Below, piece by piece: positions 17,918 to 27,762 of a DNA stretch of 64,000 nt. The notes under the pieces are model-generated. The model worked only from the letters and a program-made list of their open reading frames with translations, was not told where the DNA came from and searched no databases. Both the position numbers and the translations under genes were made by a program. Within the stretch, counting starts at the first letter, position 1, and each line of letters opens with the position of its first letter. Origin of the DNA: Alteromonas sp. 1_MG-2023 (GTDB taxonomy: Bacteria > Pseudomonadota > Gammaproteobacteria > Enterobacterales > Alteromonadaceae); NCBI RefSeq assembly GCF_030547075.1, contig NZ_JAUOQH010000018.1:27215-91214 (forward strand). Reading direction: 5' to 3'.

Positions 17918-18217
17918 ATGACGTTGTGCGCAATTTATAAATCACGGAAACACCTAGGTATGTATTTATATGTACCTAACAAAGACAATTTTGATGATGT
18001 GCCTGAAATTCTGAAAGACAAGTTTGGCAAGCCAGAGCTAGTTACAGTTTTATCATTAGATAAACACGAAAAACTCGCTGGGGTTGATAAGCAGAAGCTT
18101 GTCGCTGAACTTGAAGATAAAGGTTTTTATCTTCAAATGCCGCCTAAAGAAGATGATTTACTGATGACTCATCGTAAATCTTTAGGCTTGCAAGCCAACC
18201 CTGACAAAAAGTTTTAA
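17918..18217 (+). CDS. ycgL: YcgL domain-containing protein
   Basis: A 99-residue protein starting [20 protein letters not shown] with [20 protein letters not shown] and [16 protein letters not shown], all diagnostic of the YcgL family, a small conserved gammaproteobacterial protein of unknown molecular function. It begins 18 bases after rnd and ends 2 bases before the transglycosylase gene, so it is likely in one transcript with rnd, mltB-like, ycgM and ycgN. Confidence 0.92.
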   Translation: MTLCAIYKSRKHLGMYLYVPNKDNFDDVPEILKDKFGKPELVTVLSLDKHEKLAGVDKQKLVAELEDKGFYLQMPPKEDDLLMTHRKSLGLQANPDKKF

Positions 18218-18219
18218 TA

Positions 18220-19209
18220 ATGGTTATTAGGTTAGCAGCAGCGCTACTCATGGTAGCGGGCTTGATGGCAAGTGTTTCACCTGCCCAAGCGGAAGAAAAA
18301 ACAGCGCAAGGCTTTGCCGATTATGTTGTTCAATTAAAAGCCGAAGCACAGCAGAAAGGGTTTACTGAAGCACTACTTAATGACGCCTTCAGCGATATTA
18401 GCTTTCGGCCTACCGTTATTAAATCAGATAAGAACCAACCCGAAAAAAAAATTACGCTCGATAGCTATTTGGCTAGCCGTGTGCCTGACTGGAAAGTGCA
18501 GCAAGCGGTTGAAATGTACAATAAGCATAGGCCATTGCTTGAAGAAATAGGCCAGAAGTTTAAAGTTCAGCCCCGCTTTATCATTGCACTATGGGGCAAT
18601 GAATCTAATTTTGGGCGTATTCAAGGTAATTACAGTGTGTTGTCTGCTTTGGCCTCTCTTGCATACGAAGGCCGGCGGGAAAAACTGTTTAAAGATAATC
18701 TTTTTGCCGCGCTGACTATTCTTGATGAAGGCCATACCAGCGTTGATGCGTTAAAGGGGTCTTGGGCTGGTGCCATGGGGCAAAGCCAATTTATGCCAAT
18801 CTCCTTTTTAAACTACGCGGTAGATTATGATGGTGATGGCAGAAAAGACATATGGCAAACCGAAGCCGATGTATTTGCTTCTATTGCAAATTATCTATCC
18901 TCAGAAGGGTGGGATAACAACGGCACCTGGGGGCGGCAGGTATCTTTAACTCAGCCTATAACAGAATTTGGTCTTTCAAAAAGCCTTTATAAGCCCTTAG
19001 CCTATTGGCAACAAGCAGGTGTCAGACGCTTCGACGGTAGCGATTTGCCTACCGCTGATATTCAAGCTTCTCTTATTATGCCTGATGGCAGCGAAGGGCG
19101 GGTTTATCTTGTCTATAATAACTTTCATACCTTAATGAAATGGAACCGCTCCAGTTATTTCGGCGTGTCTGTAGGTTACCTTTCAGAACGCATCAAGCGA
19201 GGGTACTAA
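18220..19209 (+). CDS. Lytic murein transglycosylase, MltB/SltB3 family
   Basis: A 329-residue exported protein with a signal peptide (about 1-24, ending SPAQAEE). The catalytic Glu is in ALWGNESNFGRIQGNYS, and the family motif GSWAGAMGQSQFMPISF is present, followed by DYDGDGRKDIWQTEADVFAS. There is no lipobox, so it should be soluble periplasmic like SltB. It cleaves the MurNAc-GlcNAc bond to give 1,6-anhydromuropeptides. It is packed between ycgL (2 bases) and ycgM (1 base), an insertion relative to the E. coli ycgL-ycgM-ycgN run. Confidence 0.92.
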   Translation: MVIRLAAALLMVAGLMASVSPAQAEEKTAQGFADYVVQLKAEAQQKGFTEALLNDAFSDISFRPTVIKSDKNQPEKKITLDSYLASRVPDWKVQQAVEMYNKHRPLLEEIGQKFKVQPRFIIALWGNESNFGRIQGNYSVLSALASLAYEGRREKLFKDNLFAALTILDEGHTSVDALKGSWAGAMGQSQFMPISFLNYAVDYDGDGRKDIWQTEADVFASIANYLSSEGWDNNGTWGRQVSLTQPITEFGLSKSLYKPLAYWQQAGVRRFDGSDLPTADIQASLIMPDGSEGRVYLVYNNFHTLMKWNRSSYFGVSVGYLSERIKRGY

Positions 19210-19210
19210 T

Positions 19211-19873
19211 ATGTATCAACATCAAGAATATCAAGGTGGGCCAATTTCACTGCCAGTAGGTAAAGTGGCATGTATTGGACGTAACTACCTCGATCATATT
19301 GAAGAAATGAAATCCGTTGTATCAGAGTCACCCTTATTGTTTTTAAAGCCTAAAGCGGCTTTATGCGATATGACAACGCCACTTAGTATTCCTACCGACC
19401 AAGGTGAATGCCATAACGAGCTTGAAGTGGCTGTATTACTCAAACACCCCTTATGCAAAGCAACCGAAGATGACGTGTTGGCGGCTATTTGGGGAATAGG
19501 CGTAGGGTTAGATTTAACCCTACGTGATGTTCAGCGCAATCTTAAAGCCCAAGGCCAACCTTGGGAACGGGCGAAGTCCTTTGATTTAAGCTGCCCAGTG
19601 TCAGGGTTTGTACCCATCGCTAGCTTCGACGATTTGCAAGATTTGCATTTCACCTTAGAGATAAATGGTGAAGTTCGTCAGTCTGGGCATACCGCGATGA
19701 TGCTACATAAGATAGTGCCGTTAATAGCGCATATGTCTCAAACCTTTACCCTAGATGCGGGTGATGTGGTGCTAACGGGAACACCTAAAGGGGTAGGGCC
19801 GTTACTTGCGGGTGACACTATTAAAGCCACCTTGCATGATAAAATTACTATTAATACAAAGGTTTTTCGCTAA
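19211..19873 (+). CDS. ycgM: Fumarylacetoacetate hydrolase family protein YcgM
   Basis: A 220-residue protein with the FAH fold signatures VACIGRNYLDHIEEM, PLLFLKPKAALCDM, the metal-ligand region NELEVAVLL (Glu-x-Glu), and GDVVLTGTPKGVGPL. The E. coli homologue YcgM and human FAHD1 act as acylpyruvases or oxaloacetate decarboxylases, so a similar activity is likely. Its stop overlaps the ATG of ycgN by one base. It lies in the conserved ycgL-ycgM-ycgN neighbourhood. Confidence 0.92.
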   Translation: MYQHQEYQGGPISLPVGKVACIGRNYLDHIEEMKSVVSESPLLFLKPKAALCDMTTPLSIPTDQGECHNELEVAVLLKHPLCKATEDDVLAAIWGIGVGLDLTLRDVQRNLKAQGQPWERAKSFDLSCPVSGFVPIASFDDLQDLHFTLEINGEVRQSGHTAMMLHKIVPLIAHMSQTFTLDAGDVVLTGTPKGVGPLLAGDTIKATLHDKITINTKVFR

Positions 19874-20367
19874 TGACTGCTCCTTTTTGGGAAACCAAAA
19901 CCCTTGAAGAAATGACCCAAAAGGAATGGGAGTCATTATGCGATGGTTGTGCAAAGTGTTGCTTACATAAGTTTATCGATGATGAAGACGAAGAAGCGCA
20001 AGCGCCTACGGATTACATTGATGCGAATGAACAAATTCATTACACCAATATTGTCTGTTCGCTGCTTAATACGAAAAAATGTGAATGTACCCAGTATGCA
20101 AAACGAACAGAGCTTGTGCCAGATTGCGTTCAGTTAACTAAAGCTAATCTAAAAGATATCTTCTTTATGCCAACCAGTTGCGCTTACCGCCGGTTACATG
20201 AGGGGCGAGGGTTACCGTCTTGGCATCCACTGCTAAATAAAGGTAAGAAGCACCTAATGCATAAAAATGGCATGTCTGTGCGCAACAAAACAGTATTTGA
20301 AACCGATGTGGATTTAGATGCTTTTGAAGACTATATCGCGATTTGGCCGCTAGAAGATTTAGATTAA
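19873..20367 (+). CDS. ycgN: YcgN family cysteine-cluster protein (UPF0260)
   Basis: A 164-residue protein with the family cysteine pattern: WESLCDGCAKCCLHKF near residues 21-33, then IVCSLLNTKKCECTQYAKR and DCVQLTKANL, with PTSCAYRRLHEGRGLPSWHP. The clustered cysteines suggest metal or Fe-S binding, which has not been established. The start overlaps the ycgM stop. The gene ends in a 4-base overlap with the convergent rimL-like gene. Confidence 0.92.
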   Translation: MTAPFWETKTLEEMTQKEWESLCDGCAKCCLHKFIDDEDEEAQAPTDYIDANEQIHYTNIVCSLLNTKKCECTQYAKRTELVPDCVQLTKANLKDIFFMPTSCAYRRLHEGRGLPSWHPLLNKGKKHLMHKNGMSVRNKTVFETDVDLDAFEDYIAIWPLEDLD

Positions 20368-20912
20368 GCCGTAATGCTGTAAAGCAGGGCATCGCGCCCG
20401 AAAATACGCTTGCGGCATAGCCCTTCTTTCTCGGCGCCAATTCGCTCTGCTACACGTAAACTCGCTTTGTTATTAGGCTCAATTAAACACTCTAGTCGAT
20501 GTAAATTCATTTGGGTAAACGCGAGTTTTTTTAACGACTCACAAATGGCTGTGGCTAGGCCTCTTCCGCAAGAATCTGGGCGAAGCCAGTATCCTAAGTT
20601 CGCCGTTAAATGGGTATGGTGTATATAGTTGATTATGCCCATACCTAAACAGCGCTCTTCGTGCATCAACAAGTAGGTTAACCCATAGCCTGACTCTCGC
20701 GCCGCTTCCATTGATTGGATGCATTGCTTCGCTAACGCCGGGGTTACAGGGCACAGTGTGGCACCCAGCCAAGGTTTAACATGATGAATAGATTGCTGAG
20801 AAGCCTCACATAAGGCTTCAACATGCTTAGGGGCTATGCGCTGAATCGCCACTGGCCCCTGTTCTGTATGGATAGGAGGGAGCCTAGACGGTAAAATAGA
20901 GAGGTCTATCAA
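20364..20912 (-). CDS. GNAT acetyltransferase, RimL/RimJ-like
   Basis: A 182-residue protein with the ribosomal-protein N-acetyltransferase layout: PIHTEQGPVAIQRIAPKHVE, then NLGYWLRPDSCGRGLATAIC (acetyl-CoA loop), HRLECLIEPNNKASLRVAER and IGAEKEGLCRKRIFGRD near the end. RimL acetylates the N-terminus of ribosomal protein L7/L12; whether this one does, or acts on another protein or small amine, is not visible. Its start overlaps the dsbB stop by 4 bases, making it the last gene of a nhaB-dsbB-rimL-like operon. Confidence 0.85.
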   Translation of the reverse strand: MIDLSILPSRLPPIHTEQGPVAIQRIAPKHVEALCEASQQSIHHVKPWLGATLCPVTPALAKQCIQSMEAARESGYGLTYLLMHEERCLGMGIINYIHHTHLTANLGYWLRPDSCGRGLATAICESLKKLAFTQMNLHRLECLIEPNNKASLRVAERIGAEKEGLCRKRIFGRDALLYSITA

Positions 20913-21436
20913 AAGGGTTTCTTATCTAGCAATCTACATGCAAATACTATTGCGAACACGACAAAATAGGCAGCAAAGATAATTTGCATCCATTGTGCCA
21001 TTCCCATAGAAAGAAACTGCCAACTATCAGCTAAGCAATCACCTTCAGCGGCAAATATAGCTGGAAGCCAATCATGAAGCTGAAGCCAAGAAGGGAAGTT
21101 CGGTACTATTTCACAGCTAGCGAAAAAGGGGTTAGGTGCATTGATAATACCAAGATGTTCTTTGGCAATTAAAAAGCCCCAGCCAGCAGATACTGCCCAG
21201 CCCGCGAACCCAGCCATGCGAGTCAGACCATTGTTTTTAATTAAAACAAACAGCGCTGATAACACAATGCCGTACATGGCCGTACGTTGATAAATACACA
21301 TGATGCAGGGTTTCAAACCCATACCATATTGAAAATATAGTGCGGCTAATTCTAGCCCCAATGATGTGGCAAAAAGCACAAGCCATGAAGACTTGTGCTC
21401 TGCCCAGCGACTAATGCGATGTACTACTGAACGCAT
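20909..21436 (-). CDS. dsbB: Disulfide bond formation protein B
   Basis: A 175-residue inner membrane protein with four membrane segments. The first redox pair is Cys44/Cys47 in LKPCIMCIYQR, the second is Cys108/Cys134 in the second periplasmic loop (FFASCEIVPNFPSWLQ and EGDCLADSWQF). DsbB reoxidises DsbA and passes electrons to quinone. It starts 9 bases after nhaB, the same arrangement as E. coli dsbB-nhaB next to fadR. Confidence 0.96.
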   Translation of the reverse strand: MRSVVHRISRWAEHKSSWLVLFATSLGLELAALYFQYGMGLKPCIMCIYQRTAMYGIVLSALFVLIKNNGLTRMAGFAGWAVSAGWGFLIAKEHLGIINAPNPFFASCEIVPNFPSWLQLHDWLPAIFAAEGDCLADSWQFLSMGMAQWMQIIFAAYFVVFAIVFACRLLDKKPF

Positions 21437-21445
21437 GTCTAATTC

Positions 21446-23029
21446 CTAGTGAGAAACAGCACCGCTAACAGCTTCTGTCGCGGTATGATGTTCGATTAAA
21501 TGCATGTCGTACAACCATTGGGTTGCATCGGCTAAACCCACATAAGTTGCCACTAAGCCCACAATAGTTAGCACTATGGTGTACGGCAATGCCATCATCA
21601 CCATGCGGCCGTAAGACAAGCGCAGCAGAGGTGCAATAGCAGACGTTAACATGAACAAGAATGCCGCTTGACCATTAGGTGTAGCAACGCTTGGTAGGTT
21701 AGTTCCGGTGTTAATAGCAACCGCTAGCATATCGTATTGATCGCGGGTAATTTGGCCAGCTTGCAGGGCAGCAGTCACTTCTGTGATGTACACAGAGCCT
21801 ACAAATACGTTATCACTCACCATCGATAACACACCATTGGCGAGGTAGAACATCACCATTTGAGTTTCGCCTTCAAAGCTTAATACCCAATGAATTACCG
21901 GTTGGAATAAGCCTTGGTCGATAATAACGGCCACAATACCAAAGAATATACAAAGCAAAGCAGTAAATGGCAGGGCTTCTTCAAAAGCTTTACCTAACGC
22001 ATGCTCTTCAATAATGCCGCTCATAGAGGTTGCTAATACAATAACTGAAAGGCCGATTAGGCCCACTGATGCCATGTGCGTCGCTAGGCCAACAACCAAC
22101 CAAACACCGATAAGCGCTTGAACCACTAACTTAGCCTTTTCACGCTTGCTGCGGCTTTTGTCCATATGTTCGCTGTAATCAGTAAGAATTTTTCTCACTG
22201 AATTAGGTAGTTTGGCACCGTATGTAAACCAACCTGTTTTTTCCAAAACGATAGTGGTTAATAAACCAAAAACGAAAACAGGTAAGCTAACAGGCGCCAT
22301 GCGGATAAAGAACTCGACAAAATCCCAACCTGCTTTATCAGCAATGATAAGGTTTTGTGGTTCGCCTACCATGGTCATCACGCCGCCCAATGCGGTACCT
22401 ACCGCTGAGTGCATCATTAGATTACGTAGGAAGGCGCGAAAGTCTTCTAGGTCATTACTGCCTAATGAATCAACACCGTCATCACTGGTGTGATCGTGGT
22501 CTGAGTGGAATTCTTTTCCCGAAGCCACTTTATGGTAGATAGAGTAGAAGCCCAAACCAACACTGATAATTACCGCTACTACGGTTAGTGCATCAAGGAA
22601 TGCAGACAAAAATGCCGACGCAAAGATAAACGACAGTGACAAGACCATTTTGTTCTTAACCCCAATCACTAACTTGGTGAATAAAAACATAAGTAGGTCT
22701 TTCATAAAGTAGATACCGGCTACCATAAAGACCAGAAGTAAAAGCACTTCAAGGTTAACCTCGATTTCGTGCATCATGTGGCCAGGCGTTGTCATACCAA
22801 TAAACATGGCCTCAATTAATAACAGACCACCAGGCTGTAGGGGATAGCATTTTAACGCCATTGCTAGGGTAAAAATAAATTGGATCACTAATGTCCAACC
22901 CGCAATGTAAGGGTCAACCATAAACAATACTGGGTTTATAATGAGAAAGGCGATAATGGTTTGCTTATACCAGTTTGGCGCGTGTCCCAGGAAGTTACTA
23001 TAGACCGCCGAGATCATTGAGGTTTGCAT
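21446..23029 (-). CDS. nhaB: Na+/H+ antiporter NhaB
   Basis: A 527-residue polytopic protein matching Nha[21 protein letters not shown] at the N-terminus, MVGEQNLIIA-type motif seen as [20 protein letters not shown], and [20 protein letters not shown] near the C-terminus. It exchanges internal Na+ for H+ and helps pH and salt homeostasis, fitting a marine host. Length and membrane-segment count agree with the E. coli protein. AAGGAATAGGA lies just before the ATG. The divergent gene is fadR, as in E. coli. Confidence 0.96.
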   Translation of the reverse strand: MQTSMISAVYSNFLGHAPNWYKQTIIAFLIINPVLFMVDPYIAGWTLVIQFIFTLAMALKCYPLQPGGLLLIEAMFIGMTTPGHMMHEIEVNLEVLLLLVFMVAGIYFMKDLLMFLFTKLVIGVKNKMVLSLSFIFASAFLSAFLDALTVVAVIISVGLGFYSIYHKVASGKEFHSDHDHTSDDGVDSLGSNDLEDFRAFLRNLMMHSAVGTALGGVMTMVGEPQNLIIADKAGWDFVEFFIRMAPVSLPVFVFGLLTTIVLEKTGWFTYGAKLPNSVRKILTDYSEHMDKSRSKREKAKLVVQALIGVWLVVGLATHMASVGLIGLSVIVLATSMSGIIEEHALGKAFEEALPFTALLCIFFGIVAVIIDQGLFQPVIHWVLSFEGETQMVMFYLANGVLSMVSDNVFVGSVYITEVTAALQAGQITRDQYDMLAVAINTGTNLPSVATPNGQAAFLFMLTSAIAPLLRLSYGRMVMMALPYTIVLTIVGLVATYVGLADATQWLYDMHLIEHHTATEAVSGAVSH

Positions 23030-23467
23030 GAGTTCCTATTCCTTTTACAACAAAGTCGCTAACGTTGCGTCTTTACGTTTTGTATTTCTGGTTATTGCAA
23101 ACATAAACTGGCGCATATCGAGGGCAAGTGATTGCAAGTTATCGATAATCGGGCAGTTTTGCTGCTTTCATTATAGTCCGAAATTAAGCGTACATGATAT
23201 TACAACCTTGAGAAAGCAATTCACAGACCCCATAAAAGGAAAGTTAGCGGATTTATCTTTCGAAGGTGAATATTCAAGCTAACAATGTAGTTTATTGCGG
23301 TGAGTAAGTCTGCTTTTGAGAAATAAAAAATCTCTAACTGATAAGTTTTGAAGGTATTTTAATAAAATGTTAACAAATGTCGTTAGCAGGGGATATTTCA
23401 TTGTGATAATAAAAGCGCATCTGGTACAATCAGTCGCAAAATAACAATAACGTGCAGGCGATTAGTT
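23030..23467. other. nhaB-fadR divergent intergenic region (438 bp)
   Basis: It carries the promoters of both genes. An 84-codon plus-strand frame begins opposite the nhaB start and shows no family resemblance, so it is not called. Only the fadR promoter/operator near the right end can be placed with some confidence. Confidence 0.6.
23401..23435 (+). promoter_or_regulatory. fadR promoter with overlapping FadR-like box
   Basis: TTGTGA (23401-23406), 18 bases, TACAAT (23425-23430) form a plausible sigma-70 promoter. The imperfect palindrome at 23419-23435 (ATCTGGT, ACA, ATCAGTC) resembles the FadR operator and covers the -10 box, which would suit autorepression. Confidence 0.5.
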
Positions 23468-24178
23468 ATGATTTATAAGGCGCAGAGTCCCGCTGGATTT
23501 GCCGAAGAATATATTGTTGAATCGATTTGGAGTGGACGCTTCCCGCCGGGTACAATTTTGCCTGCCGAAAGAGAGCTTTCAGAACTTATTGGTGTAACAC
23601 GCACAACCTTGCGTGAAGTATTACAACGCTTAGCGCGCGATGGCTGGCTAACCATTCAGCATGGCAAACCTACAAAAGTGAATAACTTTTGGGAAAGCTG
23701 TGGCTTGAATATTTTAGAAACGCTAGCGCGTCTCGATCAAGAAGGTATTCCTGAGTTAGTTGACAACCTTTTAGCTGCACGCACAAATTTAAGTGCCGTG
23801 TTCATTCGAGGTGCAATTCGTAACAACCCTAAGGAATCCGCTGAGATTATTGCACGTTATAAAGACGTGGAAGAAGACGGCGCGGCATTTGCCCAGTTCG
23901 ATTATCAAATGACCCACGATTTAGCATTAGCATCAAACAACAATGTGTTTGTGTTGATGATGAATGGCTTTAGAGGCATGTACTCTCGCATTGGTGGTTT
24001 TTATTTCGACCATCAACAAGCGCGAGACATAGCAAAAGCCTATTACGCTAAGTTACTTGATGCGGCTGAAAACGAAAGACACGATAAAGTACCTGTAGTG
24101 GTAAGAGACTATGGTATTGAAAGTGGTAAAGTTTGGCAGCAAGTACGCGACAGTATGCCTAAAGATATTGTCGATTAG
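23468..24178 (+). CDS. fadR: Fatty acid metabolism regulator FadR
   Basis: A 236-residue GntR-family regulator. The N-terminal winged helix contains [20 protein letters not shown] and [20 protein letters not shown]; the all-helical C-terminal domain (about 80-236) has the FadR_C region [20 protein letters not shown] and [18 protein letters not shown]. FadR is released from DNA by long-chain acyl-CoA, derepressing fad genes and reducing fab activation. Length is near the E. coli protein. It has its own terminator at 24281. Confidence 0.96.
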   Translation: MIYKAQSPAGFAEEYIVESIWSGRFPPGTILPAERELSELIGVTRTTLREVLQRLARDGWLTIQHGKPTKVNNFWESCGLNILETLARLDQEGIPELVDNLLAARTNLSAVFIRGAIRNNPKESAEIIARYKDVEEDGAAFAQFDYQMTHDLALASNNNVFVLMMNGFRGMYSRIGGFYFDHQQARDIAKAYYAKLLDAAENERHDKVPVVVRDYGIESGKVWQQVRDSMPKDIVD

Positions 24179-24280
24179 TGCAATTTGAAAGGAGAAAAGC
24201 TCCTTTCCTTATACTGATTAAAAATAGCAGTTAAAAAAGCACTTAAAAGCGCTTAGTCGCTTCAGATTAGTTTCTATTAA

Positions 24281-24306
24281 AACGTCCTTCTCAGGACGTT
24301 TTTTTA
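24281..24306 (+). terminator. Rho-independent terminator after fadR
   Basis: AACGTCCT and AGGACGTT form an 8-bp perfect stem with a TCTC loop, followed by TTTTTATTT. Confidence 0.9.
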
Positions 24307-24441
24307 TTTGCGTACACACCTTGTAACTATTTGCGGTTAAATAAGATGTAAAGCGTGCTTTTTATGGCTATAAAAATTCCGAAATTTACCTATACTTTAG
24401 GATTGAATTTAGCCTATTTCACATTCCTAAAAGGACGTACC

Positions 24442-26634
24442 ATGAAGTCACTATGGATAGCATCGTGTATAACATTGACAGCGAGTCTAACGCTTGGGGC
24501 ATGCACCAACAGCAATACAAGCTCGGAATCGTCCTCACAAACTCAATTAGAAAAACAGCAAGGCGTTAAATTGATTACTGATATTCCCGCACCAGTTGCT
24601 AAAAAAATTCCTCACGACCTCACTGCCCATGGCGTGGTTAGAAACGACGACTATTATTGGATGCGCGATGATAGCCGTGAAGACGAGAAGGTGTTGGCAC
24701 ATTTAGAAAAAGAAAATGCCTTTTTAGAATCTGTTATGGCGCCGCTTAAAGGTAAAAGAGAAGCCTTGTACGAAGAGCTAGTGGCTAGAATAGAGAAAGA
24801 TGATACTACCGTTCCATATTTGAAAAACGATTTTTGGTATTTCACCGAGTATTCAGGGGAAAATGAATATCCTATCTATATGCGTAAAGCGTCATTAGAT
24901 GCAGAAGATCAGGTATTACTAAACATGAATGTGATGGCCGAAGGTCATGACTATTATGATATTGGTGATTATTCGGTTAGTGCAGATAATAGCTTGCTTG
25001 CTTATTCAGAAGACACCTTGAGCCGCCGCGTTTATTCTATTTTCGTTAAGAATTTGAAAACCGGTGAGTTGCTAAGCGATACGCTTAACGATACATCAGG
25101 TGAAGTAGAATGGGCGAACGACAATAAACACCTTTTCTATGTGAAAAAAGACTTACAAACTTTACTCGGCTTTCAAGTTTACCGTCATGTGTTGGGCACG
25201 CCTCAAGAAGACGACACCTTAGTATTCGAAGAAACCGACCCTACGTTTTATACCTACATTAGCAAAAGTAAAGATGATGACATGATATACATTCATCATA
25301 GTCACACGGATAAAAGTGCCGTAACGCTAATAGATGCTAATAAGCCCACTAAGGCACCCGTTTCATTTTTGCCGCTTCGTGAAAATGAAGAGTACAGCAT
25401 TGAAAAATCCGGCGACAGTTACTTTGTGCTAACCAACAATGCAGCTACAAATTTCCGCGTAATGAAAGCGCCGGCAAATGCTACTGATGACATGTCGAAG
25501 TGGGAAGAAGTGATCCCTCATAATCCTGATGTGTTCATTCAAGATATTGAAGTGTTAGGTGACTTCTTAGTAGTGAAAGAGAAAGAAGAGGGCGTTTTAC
25601 GTTTAGTTGCGCATAACTTGGTAACTGATAAATCGGCGGTTATTCCAACCGACGACCCTATTTATGGCGCTTACTTTACCAGTAATACTCAGCAAGATAC
25701 TAACACCTTGCGTATCTACTACAGTTCACTTACGACACCCGCGACTATCATGGATATAGAGCTTAATACGTTCGACAAGAAAGTATTAAAGCAAACCAAA
25801 GTGTCAGATACCTTCTCTTCTGATGCCTATACCTCTGAACGCGTTATGATAAAAGCTGAAGACGGTACGGATATTCCCGTGTCACTGGTTTATCGCAATG
25901 ACATGTTTACCAAAAATGGTACCAACCCACTTTATCAATACGCTTATGGCTCTTACGGTGCCACCATTGAACCTACATTCAGAAGTAGTTGGTTATCTTT
26001 GATAGACAGAGGTTTTGTGGTTGCCATTGCGCATATTCGCGGTGGACAAATGCTAGGTCGCCAGTGGTATGAAGACGGTAAGATGCACAGTAAAATTAAT
26101 ACGTTCACTGATTTTATTGACGTTTCGAAAGGCCTAATTGAAAAGCAATATGCTGACCCTGATCGTGTGTTCGCTATGGGCGGTAGCGCGGGTGGATTGT
26201 TGATGGGCGCAATCGCAAATATGGCTCCTGAGCTTTACTTGGGTATTTCTGCCCATGTGCCATTTGTTGATGTTGTTACTACCATGAGTGACGATACTAT
26301 TCCGCTAACGACAGGGGAATATACCGAATGGGGCAACCCTGCAAACAAAGATGAATTCGATTATATTTTATCGTATTCACCTTATGACCAGGTTAGCGCC
26401 CAAGATTACCCACACATGTTGGTAACTACAGGGCTTCACGACTCTCAGGTGCAATACTTTGAACCTATGAAATGGGTCGCAAAACTGCGTGAATATAAAA
26501 CGAATGATAATTTGTTGTTGTTTCAAACGGATATGGAAGCAGGCCATGGTGGAGCATCTGGTCGGTTCAAACGTTTTGAGTCGACAGCGCTAGAATATGC
26601 ATTCGTGTTTTACCTGGCAGGTATAGAAATCTAG
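24442..26634 (+). CDS. S9 family peptidase (oligopeptidase B type), lipoprotein
   Basis: A 730-residue protein with a lipoprotein signal (MKSLWIASCITLTASLTLGA followed by Cys21). An N-terminal beta-propeller domain is followed by the alpha/beta hydrolase domain with Ser582 in MGGSAGGLLMG, Asp667 in GLHDSQVQYFEP and His702 in AGHGGASGRF. The family (prolyl oligopeptidase/oligopeptidase B) cleaves short peptides, the B type after basic residues. The ATG at 24442 is chosen over one 87 bases upstream because AAAAGGA and the lipoprotein signal follow it. Envelope anchoring is unusual compared with the cytoplasmic E. coli PtrB. Confidence 0.92.
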   Translation: MKSLWIASCITLTASLTLGACTNSNTSSESSSQTQLEKQQGVKLITDIPAPVAKKIPHDLTAHGVVRNDDYYWMRDDSREDEKVLAHLEKENAFLESVMAPLKGKREALYEELVARIEKDDTTVPYLKNDFWYFTEYSGENEYPIYMRKASLDAEDQVLLNMNVMAEGHDYYDIGDYSVSADNSLLAYSEDTLSRRVYSIFVKNLKTGELLSDTLNDTSGEVEWANDNKHLFYVKKDLQTLLGFQVYRHVLGTPQEDDTLVFEETDPTFYTYISKSKDDDMIYIHHSHTDKSAVTLIDANKPTKAPVSFLPLRENEEYSIEKSGDSYFVLTNNAATNFRVMKAPANATDDMSKWEEVIPHNPDVFIQDIEVLGDFLVVKEKEEGVLRLVAHNLVTDKSAVIPTDDPIYGAYFTSNTQQDTNTLRIYYSSLTTPATIMDIELNTFDKKVLKQTKVSDTFSSDAYTSERVMIKAEDGTDIPVSLVYRNDMFTKNGTNPLYQYAYGSYGATIEPTFRSSWLSLIDRGFVVAIAHIRGGQMLGRQWYEDGKMHSKINTFTDFIDVSKGLIEKQYADPDRVFAMGGSAGGLLMGAIANMAPELYLGISAHVPFVDVVTTMSDDTIPLTTGEYTEWGNPANKDEFDYILSYSPYDQVSAQDYPHMLVTTGLHDSQVQYFEPMKWVAKLREYKTNDNLLLFQTDMEAGHGGASGRFKRFESTALEYAFVFYLAGIEI

Positions 26635-26679
26635 CTCTCGAGATTTGAGCTAGCAACACTATGTTTTACTGACATAACG

Positions 26680-26716
26680 AACAGGTAAGTGCTTCGGCGT
26701 TTGCCTGTTTTTTTAC
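26680..26716 (+). terminator. Rho-independent terminator with UUCG tetraloop
   Basis: A 13-bp stem (26680-26692 with 26697-26709) encloses a TTCG tetraloop; three inner pairs are G-U wobbles. A T run (26707-26713) follows. It separates the peptidase from the VOC gene. Confidence 0.9.
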
Positions 26717-26750
26717 ATTTGGCATTCGTTTACCTTAAAGGAAATATGCT

Positions 26751-27143
26751 ATGAACAGTAATCCCGTTGGTTGGTTTGAAATTTATGTTGAAGACATGCC
26801 CCGCGCGCAGGCCTTTTACGAAAGTGTGCTTAAGGTCACTCTAGAGAATTTAGAAGATCCCTCCGCTGATAAATCCCAGTCTGCTTTTAGTATGCAGGCC
26901 TTTCCTTCGGATATGAGCCATTATGGTGCCAGTGGCGCATTAGTGCATATGGAAGGCGCCCCTGTGGGTAAAAATAGCACCTTGGTTTATTTTTCTTGTG
27001 ATGACTGTGCTGTAGAGGCGGGAAGAGTAACTGCCGCAGGCGGTGTGCTAGAGCGAGAAAAAATGGCCATTGGTGAATATGGTTTTATTGCGCTAGCCAC
27101 TGATACAGAGGGGAATATGATTGGGTTCCACTCCCAGCAATAG
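26751..27143 (+). CDS. VOC family protein (glyoxalase/bleomycin-resistance fold)
   Basis: A 130-residue protein of the vicinal oxygen chelate superfamily: VGWFEIYVEDMPRAQAFYES at the start of the first module, GASGALVHMEGAPVGKNSTL in the middle and LATDTEGNMIGFHSQ at the end with the conserved late Gly/His. The likely metal residues are few, so it may be a ligand binder rather than an enzyme. AAAGGAAA precedes the ATG. It stands alone between two regions with terminators or gaps. The specific activity is unknown. Confidence 0.82.
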   Translation: MNSNPVGWFEIYVEDMPRAQAFYESVLKVTLENLEDPSADKSQSAFSMQAFPSDMSHYGASGALVHMEGAPVGKNSTLVYFSCDDCAVEAGRVTAAGGVLEREKMAIGEYGFIALATDTEGNMIGFHSQQ

Positions 27144-27236
27144 TAATGGTTCGGTTTAATTCTTTTTTATTAGTATGCGGTTTCTAATTGTACTTTGTAT
27201 AGTGATTAGGTAATCGAATATTCACAGGAGCTGACG

Positions 27237-27596
27237 ATGACAACTACTGATACCATTAAAGGTAAAATTAACGAAGCAGAAGACATGGCTCGCAAAATTT
27301 GGCTAGCAGGGCTTGGTGCATACGGAAAAAGCGTAGAAGAAGCACAAGGTCGCTATGAAAAGCTAAGTGAAGACGCAAGCAAAATGTTTGATGACTTGGT
27401 AGATAAGGGTGAAACCTTAGAAGACGATGCACGCAGCAAGTTTAAGTCTACGACCAATGATGTTGAAAACCGTGTTGCAGATGTACGCAAAAAATTAGGT
27501 TTAGATACTGATCCTGCCGATCATCGCATTGAAGAGCTTTCAGCAAAAATTGATGCTTTGACGGAAGCGGTTGCTAAATTAGCAGCCAATAAATAG
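27237..27596 (+). CDS. Phasin family (granule-associated) protein
   Basis: A 119-residue protein with the PhaI/PhaF-type phasin signature AEDMARKIWLAGLGAYGKSV at residues 13-32, an amphipathic helical middle, and a coiled-coil-like leucine-heptad tail ELSAKIDALTEAVAKLAANK. Phasins coat polyhydroxyalkanoate or, in some bacteria, other lipid inclusions. CAGGAG lies just before the ATG. No PHA synthase is in this window, but a WS/DGAT gene is 6 kb downstream. The next gene has a matching tail motif, suggesting paired function. Confidence 0.85.
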   Translation: MTTTDTIKGKINEAEDMARKIWLAGLGAYGKSVEEAQGRYEKLSEDASKMFDDLVDKGETLEDDARSKFKSTTNDVENRVADVRKKLGLDTDPADHRIEELSAKIDALTEAVAKLAANK

Positions 27597-27762
27597 CACA
27601 CCATACGCTTTAAGTGGTGTTATTTAGCAAGGTAGTAAGGTATTAGCGCTTTACTAGCAGTTGTATAGGCGCTTGTGTAAGCAGTTATATAAGTGCTTAA
27701 GCCAGCACTGTCATTAGCACAATTGCTACCTTGTCCTATTCGTTTTCGACGTGGGAGATCAC

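Noticed and set aside
23028..23282. 84-codon plus-strand frame opposite the nhaB start
   Set aside because: Its first codons are the reverse of the nhaB ribosome site and start region; no similarity to known proteins.
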